64,000 bases of DNA from Emydura subglobosa (lineage: Eukaryota; Chordata; Testudines; Chelidae): contig ML679961.1 in NCBI GenBank assembly GCA_007922225.1, positions 1,656,960 to 1,720,959 of the forward strand, given 5' to 3'. This document shows, piece by piece, positions 46,836-58,422 of the stretch. A model generated the notes under the pieces. It made no database searches and had not been told where the DNA came from. It saw only the letters and a list, made by a program, of their open reading frames with translations. Every line of letters starts with the position of its first letter. Position 1 is the first letter of the stretch. Position numbers and translations under genes: made by a program.

Positions 46836-48839
46836 ACAGGAAACCAGAAACACATTTCCAAAAATTTTGATTTCAGAAATTCATTGCAAACAACCTTGTC
46901 CTGTGAAAAGTTTTGGTTCCAACAGATTGGCTTTTTTAGCAACAATATGTCTGAGCAGCTCTCATCAGCTTCCCATTTGAAGGCTCTGAGAAGTATTTGT
47001 CAACATGCCCCTCCAGCAGATAGCAATGTGGAATGCTGCCAGGGGGTCTCTTGGTTTTGCAGTCTTTCCAGAAGCAGTTTTGAAAACCGCCAGTTGAGGT
47101 TCTGTGTTTCATGTATTCTTTAGCATCTAACTTCTCTTGGTAGTGCTAAATAGAGTTGAATCAGTTTTTCTTCCAGTGATGCTATTGTTGATAAATTCTG
47201 AACAGGAAATCTGCACAGGAAAGAAAAGCAGAAAAATGAAGGTGCAATTGATGGTGCTAACTTGAAGATTATCTCAAAGGATTTTACATCTCAGATTGTT
47301 TCCTTGATTAATATTTATGACTAACCCTCATCTATGTCTTGCTTGTTTCATTATAAAAGTTCTGAATCTATGGCATGTCACTACTATGAAGTAGCAAACA
47401 AATATGCAGCACGATACCACGCCTAGGAAACAATAAAGATAGCCAGGATCAAGGAATATGTCAAATTCATAGCAGCAGATTGGACTGAAAATTTGTGTGA
47501 TAAGATACGCTTCAGACAAGGCAGAATTGATTTTGATGCCATGTACCAATATATCACTATTTGAAGGCACGGTTCCATATTTTGTTTGACACAAAAGAAT
47601 ATGAATTTCAGTATCTGCCTGTGATGATTTTCATATCTTTCAGCCACAAAACCCAAGAAAAAGGGCTGTTGTTAACTTATCCTTTTCTCCCTTTATCAGA
47701 TCTATGCTAGCAGAGGGAAGAATGGAGATAGTGTCCAATCTTCATTCTTAAACAGATTAGCTTTAAAGATTCTTTTTCAAAATGTTCTCTGGCTTTATCC
47801 TCAGCACAGGTCCATTGGGAGGCTCTAGACATTGGAATCCTGTATTAGTAGAAGTGATACCAGCCCTAAATGGTTTATGGGCCAAGATTCTGCCCTTCTC
47901 TTAGAAGGGCATGTTGCCATATCTGCCAGGACTACTAATTTCTGATGGCAGATCTCCAGGTAGAGTGGATTGACCGAAAGGAAGTCGATTTAGTCAAATA
48001 CATAACGTACGCTACTAGGCAGGTCTTGGGCAGTCATAATGAGCATAAGTTACAGACAGGCATTTGTAGAACAGTTTCCACATGTGAGTTAAGCATTTCC
48101 AACCTGGCTGGGTACAATTGTTCAGCAGATTTGGCCCTTCACATATTGAGCGGGACAGGTTGTATAAAAAGCTCATGCCCTTGGCTTCCTGCATATCCTC
48201 CAGCCCATTTATGTAGGGCGTTGCAGCCTCTAGTCTGTGTATATATCCAGGGCTCCTCCATTTGCACTCCCCCATTGTCATCACAGACTTCTGTCCCAGC
48301 TTGGGTGGAACAGCGCAATCATCCTTCAAGGACTGGAGCCCTGATGTTTCTGCATGTCCAGCAAGCTGGAAGTTCCCCCATGCATCCCATACATTGGGAT
48401 AAAGTGTAGCAGAGAGACTTATGCTATCCCCTTGTACGACAGGTGAACTTCAGCCATAGCAAATGAGAGAACTTACTCTCCTTAATCAGGGTCATTGTGA
48501 CAGTGGTTTATCTCCCCGACAAGTATCAGAACAAACATGGGAAAGCTTCAGATAATGCAATTCCCAGTTCCTATGTCAGTCTGTATCTGATTCCTAGAAC
48601 TTCAGAATGACCTGTATTGAGAGTGTGCACCACATGTGGCAGAACTGCACAGACCCAGTCCTGACAAATATAGGGTCAAATATGGGATAAATCCTGCTGC
48701 TCTTATGAATATCCAACTGCTGTTTTGAAATTACATACTCTGATATTCCCAGGGACAGACAGATGAGCTCCTAATCCTGTTTTCCACAGGTTCAGAAACC
48801 TTTTCACTAATCTCTGTGAGGTGAGAACTACCAGTAATA
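46836..48839. other. Unassigned sequence
   Basis: The plus frame at 47945-48409 (154 codons) is uninterrupted but has no recognisable domain, and overlaps a 104-codon antisense frame. No exon is claimed. Confidence 0.4.
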
Positions 48840-48924
48840 CATAGAATCATAGAATCATAGAGTTGGAAGGGACCTCAGGAGGTCATCTAGTCCAACCCCC
48901 TGCTCAAAGCAGGACTAACCTCAG

Positions 48925-51714
48925 CTATATCATCCCAACCAGGGCTTTGTCAAGCCTCAGCTTAAAAACCTGTAAGGATGGAGATTCCACCACCTCCCTA
49001 GGTAACCCATTCCAGTGCTTCACCACCCTCCTAGTAAAAAACTTTTTCCTAATGTCCAACCTAGACCTCCCCCCCTGTAACTTGAGACCGTTGCTCCTTG
49101 TTCTGTCATCTGCCACCACCGAGAACAGCCTAGCCCCGTCCTCCCTGGAACCCCCTTTCAGGTAGTTAAAGGCGGCTATCAAATCCCCCCTCACTCTTCT
49201 CTTTTGCAGACTAAACAAGCCCAGTTCCCTCAGCCTCTCCTCATAAGTCCTGTGCTCCAGTCCCCTAATCATTTTGGTTGCCCTCCGCTGCACTCTCTCC
49301 AAATTGTCCACATCTTTTTTGTAGTGGGGGGCCCAAAACTGGACACAGTATTCTAAATGCGGCCTCACCAATGCCGAATAGAGGGGAATAATCACTTCCC
49401 GTGACCTGCTGGCAATGCCCCTCCTAATGCAGCCCAATATTCCATTAGCCTTCTTGACAACCAGGGCACACTGCTGACTCATATCCAGCTTTTTATCCAC
49501 CGTTACCCCCAGGTCCTTTTCTGCAGAGCTGCTGCCCAGCTCGTCAGTCCCCAGTCTATAGCTGTGCATGGGATTCTTCCTTCCTAAGTGGAGGACTCTG
49601 CATTTGTCCTTGTTGAACCTCATTAGATTTCTTTTGGCCCAATCCTCCAGTTTGTTTAGGTCACTCTGTATCCTATCCCTACCCTCCAGGGTATCTACCA
49701 CTCCCCCCAGCTTAGTGTCGTCCGCAAACTTGCTGAGGGTGCAATCTACCCCATCCTCCAGATCATTAATGAAGATGTTGAACAAAACCGGCCCCAGGAC
49801 AGACCCCTGGGGAACTCCACTTGTGACCGGTTGCCAGCTAGACATGGAGCCATTGATCACTACACGTTGAGCCCTATGCTCTAGCCAGTTCTCTATCCAT
49901 TTTATAGTCCATTCATCCAACCCATACTTCTTTAACTTGCTGATAAGAATACTGTGCGAGACAGTATCAAAAGCTTTGCTAAAGTCAAGGTATATCACAT
50001 CCACTGCCTTCCCTACATCCACAGAGCCAGTCACCTCATCATAGAAAGCAATCAGGTTGGTCAGGCATGACTTTCCCTTGGTGAATCCGTGTTGACTGTT
50101 CCTGATCACCTTCCTCTCCTCCAAGTGCCTTAAAATGGATTCCTTAAGGACCTGCTCCATGATTTTTCCAGGGATTGAGGTGAGGCTGACCGGTCTGTAG
50201 TTCCCTGGATCCTCTTTCCTCCCTTTTTTGAAGATGGGCACTATATTTGCTTTTTTCCAGTCCTCAGGGACCTCCCCCTGTTGCCACGAGCTTTCAAAGA
50301 TAATAGCCAATGGCTCTGAAATCACCTCAGCCAACTCCCTCAGCACCCTCGGGTGCATTGCATCCGGCCCCATGGACTTGTGTATGTCCAATCCTTCTAA
50401 ATAGTCTTGGACCCGTTCCTTCAGCACTGTGGGATGTTTGCCTCCTTCCCATTCTGTGCCACCCAGTACAGCAGTCTGGGAGCCGATCATGTCTGTGAAG
50501 ACAGAGGCAAAAAAGGCATTGAGTACCTCAGCTTTCTCCACATCCTCCGTCACTAGGTCGCCCCCCTCATTCTTTAAGGGGCCCACTCTTTCCCGAATCT
50601 TCCTCTTGTTGGCAACATGCCTGTAGAAACCCTTCTTGTTCCCCTTCACGTCCCTTGCTAGCTGCAACTCCAATTGCGCTTTGGCCTTCCTGATTTCATT
50701 CCTGCACGTTCGAGCAGTGTTTATATAATCCTCCCTAGTCACCTGACCAAGCTTCCACTTCTTGTAAGCTTCTTTTTTGCGTTTAAGTTCGCCAAGGACA
50801 TCTTTGTTAAGCCAAGCTGGACGCCTACCATATTTGCTATTCTTTCCGCACATCGGGATGGTTTGCTCTTGTGCCCTCAATAAGGTCTCTTTAAAAAACA
50901 GCCAGCTCTCTTGGGTTCCTTTCCCCCTCATATTAGCCTCCCAGGGAATCCTGCTCATCAGTTCCCTGAGGGAGTCAAAGTCCGCTTTTCTGAAGTCCAT
51001 GGTCCGTATCCTGCTGCTCTCCTTCCTTCCTTTCGTCAGGATCCTGAACTCGACCATCTCATGGTCACTGCTGCCTAGGTTGCCACCCACTTCTACTTCC
51101 CCTACCAAATCTTCCCTGTTTGTGAGCAGCAGGTCAAGAAAAGCACGGCCCCTAGTTGGTTGCTCCAGCACTTGCACCAGGAAATTGTCTGCAACACTCT
51201 CCAAAAACTTCCTGGATTGTTTGTGCTCTGCTGTATTGCTCTCCCAGCAGATGTCAGGGTGATTGAAGTCTCCCATGAGAATCAGGCCCTGTGAACTGGA
51301 AACTTTCCCTAGTTGAGCAAAGAAAGCCTCATCCACCTCATCCTCCTGGTCTGGTGGTCTGTAACAGACACCCACCAGGACATCACGCTTATTGTTCTTG
51401 CTTCTAAGCTTAACCCAGAGACACTCAACTGACTTATCTCCAGTTTCATACTGGAGCTCAGAGCAGTCATAGTGCTCTCTTACATACAGTGCAACTCCTC
51501 CCCCCTTTCGCCCCTGCCTGTCCTTCCTGAACAGTTTATACCCATCCATGACAGCGCTCCAATCGTGAGAGTTATTCCACCAAGTCTCAGTTATTCCAAT
51601 CATGTCGTAGTTTCTTGACTGTGCCAGGACTTCAAGTTCTTCCTGCTTGTTTCCCAGGCTTCTTGCATTTGTGTACAGGCACTTGAGATAAGTAGCCGAG
51701 TGGTCTACTTCCAC
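48925..51714 (-). CDS. ORF2: CR1 ORF2: AP-like endonuclease plus reverse transcriptase
   Basis: Numbering is from the GTG codon at 51714. Residues 9-225 are an apurinic-type endonuclease with N16 (TNARS), E43 (ITETWW), D149 and N151 (GDFNHPD), and D217 with H218 (GSSDHEM). Residues about 300-470 form the linker. The reverse transcriptase has [20 protein letters not shown] (499-516), motif A LDFSKAFD with D577, motif [16 protein letters not shown], and motif C FADD with D665 and D666. The C-terminal thumb includes FWAPHYKKD and VQRRATKMI. 929 codons is normal for CR1. No ATG occurs before codon 38, which is inside the endonuclease. The frame is open upstream to 51846 and overlaps the end of ORF1 by about 25 bases, so the true start is probably not at 51714. 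See the separate site entry. Confidence 0.95.
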   Translation of the reverse strand: MEVDHSATYLKCLYTNARSLGNKQEELEVLAQSRNYDMIGITETWWNNSHDWSAVMDGYKLFRKDRQGRKGGGVALYVREHYDCSELQYETGDKSVECLWVKLRSKNNKRDVLVGVCYRPPDQEDEVDEAFFAQLGKVSSSQGLILMGDFNHPDICWESNTAEHKQSRKFLESVADNFLVQVLEQPTRGRAFLDLLLTNREDLVGEVEVGGNLGSSDHEMVEFRILTKGRKESSRIRTMDFRKADFDSLRELMSRIPWEANMRGKGTQESWLFFKETLLRAQEQTIPMCGKNSKYGRRPAWLNKDVLGELKRKKEAYKKWKLGQVTREDYINTARTCRNEIRKAKAQLELQLARDVKGNKKGFYRHVANKRKIRERVGPLKNEGGDLVTEDVEKAEVLNAFFASVFTDMIGSQTAVLGGTEWEGGKHPTVLKERVQDYLEGLDIHKSMGPDAMHPRVLRELAEVISEPLAIIFESSWQQGEVPEDWKKANIVPIFKKGRKEDPGNYRPVSLTSIPGKIMEQVLKESILRHLEERKVIRNSQHGFTKGKSCLTNLIAFYDEVTGSVDVGKAVDVIYLDFSKAFDTVSHSILISKLKKYGLDEWTIKWIENWLEHRAQRVVINGSMSSWQPVTSGVPQGSVLGPVLFNIFINDLEDGVDCTLSKFADDTKLGGVVDTLEGRDRIQSDLNKLEDWAKRNLMRFNKDKCRVLHLGRKNPMHSYRLGTDELGSSSAEKDLGVTVDKKLDMSQQCALVVKKANGILGCIRRGIASRSREVIIPLYSALVRPHLEYCVQFWAPHYKKDVDNLERVQRRATKMIRGLEHRTYEERLRELGLFSLQKRRVRGDLIAAFNYLKGGSREDGARLFSVVADDRTRSNGLKLQGGRSRLDIRKKFFTRRVVKHWNGLPREVVESPSLQVFKLRLDKALVGMI

Positions 51715-51814
51715 AGTATGAATCGGGAGGCCTCCCCTGCTGCACCCTCCTCCTTCTGCTTTCTTGCGGCGTCCCTCTTCCCCACTAACCTTCGGGCTTA
51801 GGTCCCCGTCCCCC

Positions 51815-51849
51815 GTCGAAACTAGTTTAAAGCCCTCCTCACTAGGTTA
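51815..51849 (-). promoter_or_regulatory. Candidate -1 ribosomal frameshift site at the ORF1/ORF2 junction
   Basis: In the ORF1 frame the minus strand reads gcT-TTA-AAC-TAG. T TTA AAC is an X XXY YYZ heptamer of the kind that promotes -1 slippage, and it abuts the stop (51822-51824). Slipping back one base continues as CTA-GTT-TCG, which is exactly the ORF2 frame. That frame is open from 51846 (preceding in-frame TAA at 51847-51849) to 48928. About 10 nt downstream lie G-rich tracts (GGGGGACGGGG) and a possible short stem CGGG...CCCG. A fusion would have 329 + 966 residues. Position and frame are seen directly; function is inferred. Confidence 0.6.
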
Positions 51850-52811
51850 GCCAGCCTATCTGCGAAGATACTCTTCCCTGTCTTCGTTAGATGAATCCCG
51901 TCCCTTCCTAGTAATCCTTCTTCCTGGAACAGCATTCCATGATCGAAGAATCCAAAGCCCTCCCTTCGACACCACCTGCGTAACCACGCATTTACTTCCC
52001 CAATGCGACTGTCCCTACCTGGGCCTTTTCCCTGAACAGGGAGGATGGACGAGAACACCACTTGCGCTTCAAACTCCTTAATCTCTTTTCCCAGAGCCAC
52101 ATAGTCCGCAGTGATCTGCTCAAGATCATTCTTGGCAGTGTCATTGGTGCCCACATGGAAGAGCAGGAAGGGGTAGCGGTCTGAGGACTTGATAAGTTTT
52201 GGCAGTCTCTCCGTCACATCCCTAATCCTAGCTCCAGGCAAGCAGCACACTTCTCTAGTTTCCCGGTCCGGACGGCAGATGGATGACTCCGTCCCCCTTA
52301 GGAGGGAGTCCCCGACCACCATCACCCTTCTCTTCCTCTTTGGAATGGTGGTCGTGGAACCCCCATCCCTAGGAGAATGCATCTCTTGCCTTCTGATCAA
52401 ACGGGTCTCCTGATGATCCATTCGCTCTGAAGGGTCCTCCAAATCATTCTCTGCCGTAGTACTTGTGCAGAGTGGATGAAAACGATTCCTTACTTCTATC
52501 TGCATGGTGGGCACATGGGTTCTCTTTCTTCGGGAGGTCACATGCTGCCAATTTTCTTCCCCATTCTTCATTTTCGCCTGCCCGGTCTTCTCTGAATCTT
52601 CCTTATGCTCTGCCTGTGCCTGATGGAGAAAGACATTGTTTTCTGTAATGCACCGCAGGGTTGACATTTGGGTCTCTAGTCCTTTAACCTTCTCTTCCAA
52701 TAAGGAAACCAGCCTGCACTTGGTACAGATGAAGTCATCTCTATCCTGTGGGAGGAAGACAAACATAGCACAGCCAGTGCAGGTGACAACAATGGATCGC
52801 TCCATCTCCAT
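51822..52811 (-). CDS. ORF1: CR1 ORF1: zinc-binding N terminus plus SGNH esterase
   Basis: A 329-codon frame opens at ATG (52811-52809, with a second ATG two codons on). Residues 11-32 form C-x2-C-x14-C-x2-C (C11, C14, C29, C32), a zinc-binding module. Residues 36-52 ([16 protein letters not shown]) can form a coiled coil for self-association. A basic, low-complexity linker (residues 90-163) leads to an SGNH/GDSL-type esterase: VVGDSLLRG with S169 in block I, LPGARIRD with G193, GTND with N223, and GRDGIHLT with D304 and H307. The whole Ser-Gly-Asn-His set is intact. ORF1 proteins bind element RNA, and the esterase is a known but poorly understood CR1 feature. The frame ends gct-tta-aac-TAG, placing a slippery heptamer against the stop. 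ORF2 follows in the -1 frame. Confidence 0.93.
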   Translation of the reverse strand: MEMERSIVVTCTGCAMFVFLPQDRDDFICTKCRLVSLLEEKVKGLETQMSTLRCITENNVFLHQAQAEHKEDSEKTGQAKMKNGEENWQHVTSRRKRTHVPTMQIEVRNRFHPLCTSTTAENDLEDPSERMDHQETRLIRRQEMHSPRDGGSTTTIPKRKRRVMVVGDSLLRGTESSICRPDRETREVCCLPGARIRDVTERLPKLIKSSDRYPFLLFHVGTNDTAKNDLEQITADYVALGKEIKEFEAQVVFSSILPVQGKGPGRDSRIGEVNAWLRRWCRREGFGFFDHGMLFQEEGLLGRDGIHLTKTGKSIFADRLANLVRRALN

Positions 52812-53060
52812 GTCTCTGCTCTGAGAGCCTCCTCAGATGTTCACTTTCCTGCTCAGCAACGTCTGTAAGGCAGAAAACTGCGGTGGGCTCTCTCCGCAGG
52901 CGAACTCCCAGGCAAACTCCCTCCTTCTCCTTCTGTTAGCTGCCCCTCTGTTCGCATATATATTTATCCTGTATCATTCCTAAAGAAAAATTGAATTCAC
53001 ATGGGCACAATATGGTTTTCACTTCAGCTAAGGATACAGTTGTCAAAGCAGCTCTGTGAT

Positions 53061-53170
53061 CATAGAATCATAGAATATTAGAGTTGGAAGGGACCTCAGG
53101 AGGTCATCTAGTCCAACCCCCTGCTCAAAGCAGGACTAACCTCAGCTATATCATCCCAACCAGGGCTTTG
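53061..53170 (-). mobile_element. CR1 3' end fragment, nearly identical to the intact copy
   Basis: About 110 bp, matching 48840-48952 with only a few differences (ATATTAG instead of ATCATAG). It ends abruptly in GGGCTTTG at 53170. A young, extremely 5'-truncated insertion lying about 100 bp upstream of the full-length element's 5' end. Confidence 0.95.
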
Positions 53171-54220
53171 ATTTCGGTGTCTATCTCATTTTTAAGAGGG
53201 ACAGGCACTACAGAACCTAAATCTTCGTGAAAGTTACTAGCCGTCACCACAGGTTTTTGCAAATGGAAATGGATGAACAGGTTTGGCTAATATAAAAAAT
53301 TACCTCAGCCTCTGTCCAAATCTTGAACCAAACCAGAACTGAATTTTCCAGTGTTGAAAAAAGACTTATTTTTCTTTTAATTCTGTTTCTGGGCATCCCG
53401 GATTAGAAGTGGAGGGACTGAAATATAATGAGAATTGCATTTCTGGAAGTATTTCTCTCCCAGATGAGAATAGACAGGAACAGAAACCTCATAGCCTGAT
53501 AATGTAATTTTGACACAGATATGACAGCATGGCCCAAGTGAAGATGTTTTTCTGTCCTATCAAGTTCTTCTCTCCTGGCTCGATAGGCACCTAAAAATGA
53601 AACATACTCGTAGAGACAGTGACGGAGGACACGGAGCAGCACAAAAAGACATCATGAGTAAAGAAGGGGACTTGTGCTATTCTGTATGATCATACATCGA
53701 TTTCAAACCAGATGGACAATATTTAGGTGCTGGACTTACAAACCGGACAGACAGGATTTAGGTGCCAAAATTTGCACTTCAGTTTGAAATAATTTCAAGC
53801 CACATTTTGTTTTATATGCTGTTAAATTCAATTGTGTTCTATTAAAATGACAAAATTAAACCTAAATTCAAGTGAAAGTCTGACACACTAAACCCAGAGA
53901 CAAAAATGCAGACCCCTAGCCTACTAGCCCGGCAAGGGAGAAGCAGGGAATCACAGCAGCAACTCTCCTTTATTTGAGTTTAATGAGATCACATTTTGAC
54001 GATCACATTTTCTTGGTGGCAACCACATCTGCCATCTGATCTGCCCGTGCATTAGTTACCAAAGCTCCCCTCTCTCCCTTTGCTCTCCTCACCCCAGCCT
54101 GAGTCATACTGGTGTAAGTGAGAGCAGAATTAGGCCCAATACAGTTGAATTTTAAAACTGCTCTTAAATTGAAATTCACTGATGAGGAATGCGCAGAGTA
54201 CGTAATGCATAATCTCAGTT
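53171..54220. other. Unassigned sequence
   Basis: No gene is recognised. The 54090-54140 text (GCCTGAGTCATACTGGTGTA) resembles the dispersed 'TTACACCAG' motif at 54850. Confidence 0.45.
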
Positions 54221-54380
54221 GAATCATAGAAGATGAGGGTTGGAAGGGACCTCAGGAGGTCATCCAGTCCAACCCCCTGCTCACAGCAGGACCAACCCCA
54301 ACTAAATCATCCCAGCCAGGACTTTGTCAAGTCGCACCTTAGAATCTCTAAGGATGGAGATTCCATTATCTCCCTAGGTT
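54221..54380 (-). mobile_element. CR1 3' end fragment
   Basis: Contains GGGTTGGAAGGGACCTCAGG and GGATGGAGATTCCATTATCT, the 3' UTR and the last codons of ORF2. 5' truncated after about 160 bp. More diverged than the 53061 copy (AGAAGATGAGG near the end). Confidence 0.93.
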
Positions 54381-56085
54381 GTAATGGCTGAAACCATGAA
54401 GAAACCATACACAGAAATGGGATCCAGCGGTGTGCATGAATAGCAGTGGAAGTAGACGAGGTGCTACCTACAAAATGGACGACAAGCCTAGGTCTCAGAT
54501 TTGGGGCCTAATCTCGCATTAGCCACTTTAGATTTTAACGAGGTTCCAGTCTCAATGCCTGAACGTGTGGGGTTCAGGAGCACAGTGAGAGCTGAAGATA
54601 ACAGAGCAATTATATCTCTATGGTGTCCTGCATGTCATTCGATAGAGGGGATTTTTGTGTGTTTTTAAATGGGAGATGATGGAAGCTTTGGCCAGTCCTT
54701 TTTCACTAGTTGGAAATGTGGCAGGATGTAAATCTTATAACAAAAGTAACCTTTTGCTCTGTAAAGACCCCGTAACATAGCTATCAAGAGACTATGATAC
54801 CCCAGTTTTACAATGGTGTAACTTCACTGACTTTTGTGGAGCTACCGCTGATTTACACCAATGTAGGAGAGAGAAACACACCATACTTTACCTGGTCTTG
54901 AAAGTGTAAGGATTAATCTTATGTAAATAATTCCTCCATGCATGCTATGTACCAGCTCCCCTAGTCATTCTTGGCTCTGTCGCTTTGGTTTATTATAGTG
55001 TGGAGGAACTAATTACTGTTGTATTTTTCTTCCTCTTTTGTTGTCAAACATCTGTTACATCTTTATATCTGTTACATCGTTACTCTCTCATGCATGTAGA
55101 TTGAGGAATGCCCATAAATGAGTTTCCACCCTTTGTTAAAAGACTAAACCGTCCCACCAATCAACCTCAAATAAAGGATCAGAGTCCAAAGACAAGTACC
55201 TGCGTTTTACATCCTGTCTCTATTGATTAAAAGATATGACTGCTGGAATTAAAAATTTCTTCAAAGCTCCTAAAGGGCAATAGGTTATTCTTCTTGACTG
55301 GTGCAGAAATTCTGGGGGGAAAGACAGATAAAACCACAAAATATTTAATTGTGAGGAAAAATAAAAGAACTATTAAATATCCCTGAGCCGTAGGTAATTG
55401 ACTAGATCTCTAATCAAGTGGATAAAAAGTGGAAAAAATAGATTATTTCCTCTCCCCTTCATATGTGAAGGAAAGTTGACTAATTTAACCTTATATTATA
55501 CTTAGACTCAAAACTGATAGTTTGTTTAGTTACTTTATTTTTTTTCCAATATTTAATAGTTTTTCACTGAACATTGCAAAAGCTCTTCTGTAATGGAAAT
55601 ATTTATTTTTTTTACTCTGGAGATTTACCCTGTGAAAAATGTAAATAAACTGATACATGGATTTTGTAATTTTTTAAAAGAATACGTAATCCCTTGAACA
55701 CCACATTCAGTACACACTCAGAAGGCGTCTCATAGAATCTACTGCATTGTGCAGCATTTAATTTCAGGGCATAATAAACATGGCATAGCAGTGCAGTTCA
55801 TTTTAGTCACTTAACTGCTTTACATACCAGTTACTCTACACCATGTTTGGTGCCTAGGCAGAACAGTGGCTTCTCTACGGCCCTGTGGACATGCAGTTGG
55901 AGCACAGAGGTTACACAAACTGTTCCATTGCTTTAGGCTATCCTATATATATTTAAGGCACCAGTATGTACTATTGGTCAGGTAAATCTGCCCTGCTGCT
56001 GGGCTGAGACAAAGTATAACGTGTATTTGACTAAAGCACCTTTTCAGAAAGGCATCCCAGTCTTGATCTGAAGACATTATGAAGG
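54381..56085. other. Unassigned, AT-rich
   Basis: No gene is recognised. A stretch at 54790-54870 (TTTTACAATGGTGTAACTTC, TTTACACCAATGTAGG) looks like a dispersed repeat phrase. Confidence 0.4.
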
Positions 56086-57303
56086 CATTGTTTCTACCCG
56101 GTCAGTCACTTTCGGATTCTTTTCAGTGACCTCTCCAATTTTGCAGCTCTGTTGTTAAAATAGGGCACTAGAACTGTACACGGTAGTTATCTCACTAATG
56201 CCATGTCCAGAGGTAAAATCACCTCCCAATTCTGACTCACGACATCCCTTTTATAATCCAAGGATCACATTAGCCATTGTCACACTAGCGTCACACTGGG
56301 AGCTCATGTTTAACTGTTTGTCCACTATGAGCCAAAAATCCTTTCTAGAGTCTTTGATTTCCAGGATAAAGTTCTCCACTCAGTCAGTTTGGCCTGCATT
56401 AAGCTTTACATAACTTTGTATGTGTCTACATTAATATGCATTTTGCTTGAATGGGTCCATCGATCCATATCACTCTGTGCGACTGCCCGGCCTCATCATT
56501 ATTCATCACTCCACCAACCTTTGTGTCACTCACAAAGTCAATCAGAAGGGATGATATATTTATTCCCAGATCATTGATAAAAAGTTGAATAACATCAGTC
56601 CTAGACCTTATCCCTGCGGAATCCCACTAGTACTCCCCCCGTTCAATGATGATTCCCCATTGGCCATTGTTTTCCGAGGTCCATCAACCAGATCTTAATC
56701 CATTTAATGTGCCCGAAGCCTGACAAAATTTTACATCTACACAGCTACCTTCGTCAACCAAATGTGTCACTTCATCTAAGAATGAAATCAGATTGTTTAA
56801 CAAGACCTGTTCCCCGTACAACCAGGCTGAATGACATTCATTATACTCCTGTTCTTTAATTCATCAGTTTTATCCTGGATCAGCTTTTCCTTTACTTTTC
56901 AGGTATCTGGGCCATTCTGCTTGCCCTTTCTGAACATTGCCATAGTATTAGCACTCTTCCAGTCTTCTGGAATTTCCCTGGTATTCCCAGATTTATTAAA
57001 AATGAACATCAGCAGGCCCAAGAGCTCCTCAGCCTGTTCTTTAGGTGTCTTGGGTGCATGTCATATGAGCCTGCTGACTTTAACATGTTTGTCCTTCGGA
57101 GATGTTGTTTAATATTCTCTTTGGTTACGAAAGGGCTGGAAAACCCTTCATCGCCCTCATGTGATGGGTGTACATGATCCTGATTCTTCGCAAATACAGA
57201 ACAGTAATATTTATTGAACATTTTTGCCTTTTCTTCATCATTATTAACAATGTTCCCATTTCTGTCCAGTCATGGGCTTATGAGCATTGCTAGGGTTGTT
57301 TGT
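56086..57303 (-). mobile_element. Old CR1/L3-type LINE, 3' part (host of a nested insertion)
   Basis: The minus strand has ORF2 text in broken frames. 57009-57221 contains MFNKYYCSVFAK and then VTKENIKQHLRRTNMLKSAG and SYDMHPRHLK, the equivalent of [10 protein letters not shown] ... [15 protein letters not shown]. Further downstream are remnants of the palm and thumb, down to a piece equivalent to EYCVQFWAP. It is much older than the CR1 inserted into it at 57304. Its continuation appears to resume at 58963. Confidence 0.82.
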
Positions 57304-57696
57304 CATAGAATCATAGAGTCGTAAGGGACCTCAGGAGGTCATCTAGTTCAATCCTCTGCTCAAAGCAGGACTAACCTCACCTAAATAATCCCAGCGAGGG
57401 TTTTGTCAAGCCACACCTTAAAAATCTTTAAAGATGGAGATTCCACCACCTCTCTAGGTAACCCATTCCAGTGTTTCACCACCCTTCTAGTGAAAAACTT
57501 TTTCCTAATGTCCAACCTAGATCTCCCCCACTGCAATTTGAGACTGTTGCTCCTTTTTCTGTCATCTGCCACCACTGAGAACAGCCTAGCTCCAACCTCC
57601 GTGGAACCCCCTTTCAGGTAGTTAAAGGCTGCTATCAAATCCCCCCTCATTCTTCTCTTTTGCAGACTAAACAAGCCTAGTTTCCTCAGCCTCTCC

Positions 57697-58422
57697 TCAT
57701 AAGTCTTGTGCTCCAGCCCCTACATCATTTTTGTTGCCCTCCCCTGGACTCTCTCCAACTTGTCCACATCCTTTTTGTAGTGAGGGGGCCCAAAACTGGA
57801 CACAATACTCCAAATGCGGCCTCACCAATGCTGAATAGAGGGGAATAATCACTTCCCGTGACCTGCTGGCAATGCTCCTACTAATGCAGCCCAATATGCT
57901 ATTAGCCTTCTTGGCAACCAGGGCACACTGCTGACTCATAGCCAACTTCTTATCCACTGTCACCCCCAGGTCCTTTTCTGCAGAACCGCTGCCTAGCTCA
58001 TCGGACCCCAGTCTGTAGCTGTGCAGGGGATTCTTCCTTCCTAAGTGGAGGACTCTGCACTTGTTCTTGTTGAACCTCATTAGATTTCTTTTGGCCCAAT
58101 CCTCCAGTTTGTTTGGGTCACTCTGTATCCTATCCCTACCTTCCAGGGTATCTACCACTCCCGCTAGCTTAGTGTCATCTGCAAACTTGCTGAGGGTGCA
58201 ATCTACCCCATCTTCTAGATCATTAATGAGGATGTTGAACAAAACTGGCCCCTTGACCGACCCCTGGGGCACTCCGCTTGTGACCGGCTTCCAGCTAGAC
58301 ATGGAGCCATTGATCACTACTCGTTGAGCCCTATGCTCTAGCCAGTTCTCTATCCATTTTATAGTCCATTCATCCAACCCGTACTTCTTTAACTTGCTGA
58401 TAAGAATACTGTGAGAGACCAT
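57697..58422 (-). pseudogene. CR1 ORF2 fragment (motifs B, C and thumb)
   Basis: A 241-codon frame begins in [20 protein letters not shown]. It includes [20 protein letters not shown] (motif B, with a Lys in place of Leu) and [10 protein letters not shown] (motif C intact), and loses frame after [14 protein letters not shown]. Its start is artificial: a 16-bp deletion near 58425-58430 removed the motif A segment DFSKAF and shifted the frame. Inactive. Confidence 0.9.

Larger units (their letters stand above)
48840..52955 (-). mobile_element. Near full-length CR1 LINE with both ORFs intact
   Basis: CR1 elements copy themselves by target-primed reverse transcription. On the minus strand the order is 5' UTR (52955-52812), ORF1 (52811-51822), ORF2 (frame open from 51846, ending 48925) and a short 3' UTR ending in two CATAGAAT-type octamers (48840-48860). 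No frameshift or stop interrupts either ORF. Catalytic residues of the esterase, endonuclease and reverse transcriptase are all present. Most CR1 copies in genomes are short 5'-truncated fragments, so an intact one is likely young and may still be, or recently have been, active. The 5' boundary is estimated from where the G/A-rich leader gives way to AT-rich flank. No target duplication is obvious. Confidence 0.95.

Noticed and set aside
47945..48409. 154-codon plus frame, with a 104-codon antisense frame
   Set aside because: No domain, no splice context, and comparable frames on the other strand. Likely chance.
49568..51262. Plus-strand frames of 60-161 codons over the CR1
   Set aside because: They are shadows of the minus-strand ORF2, whose motifs fix the coding strand.
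51714..51716. GTG at 51714 as the genuine start of CR1 ORF2
   Set aside because: GTG is not an efficient start in animals. The frame is open upstream to 51846 and joins ORF1 through a slippery heptamer, which explains translation better.
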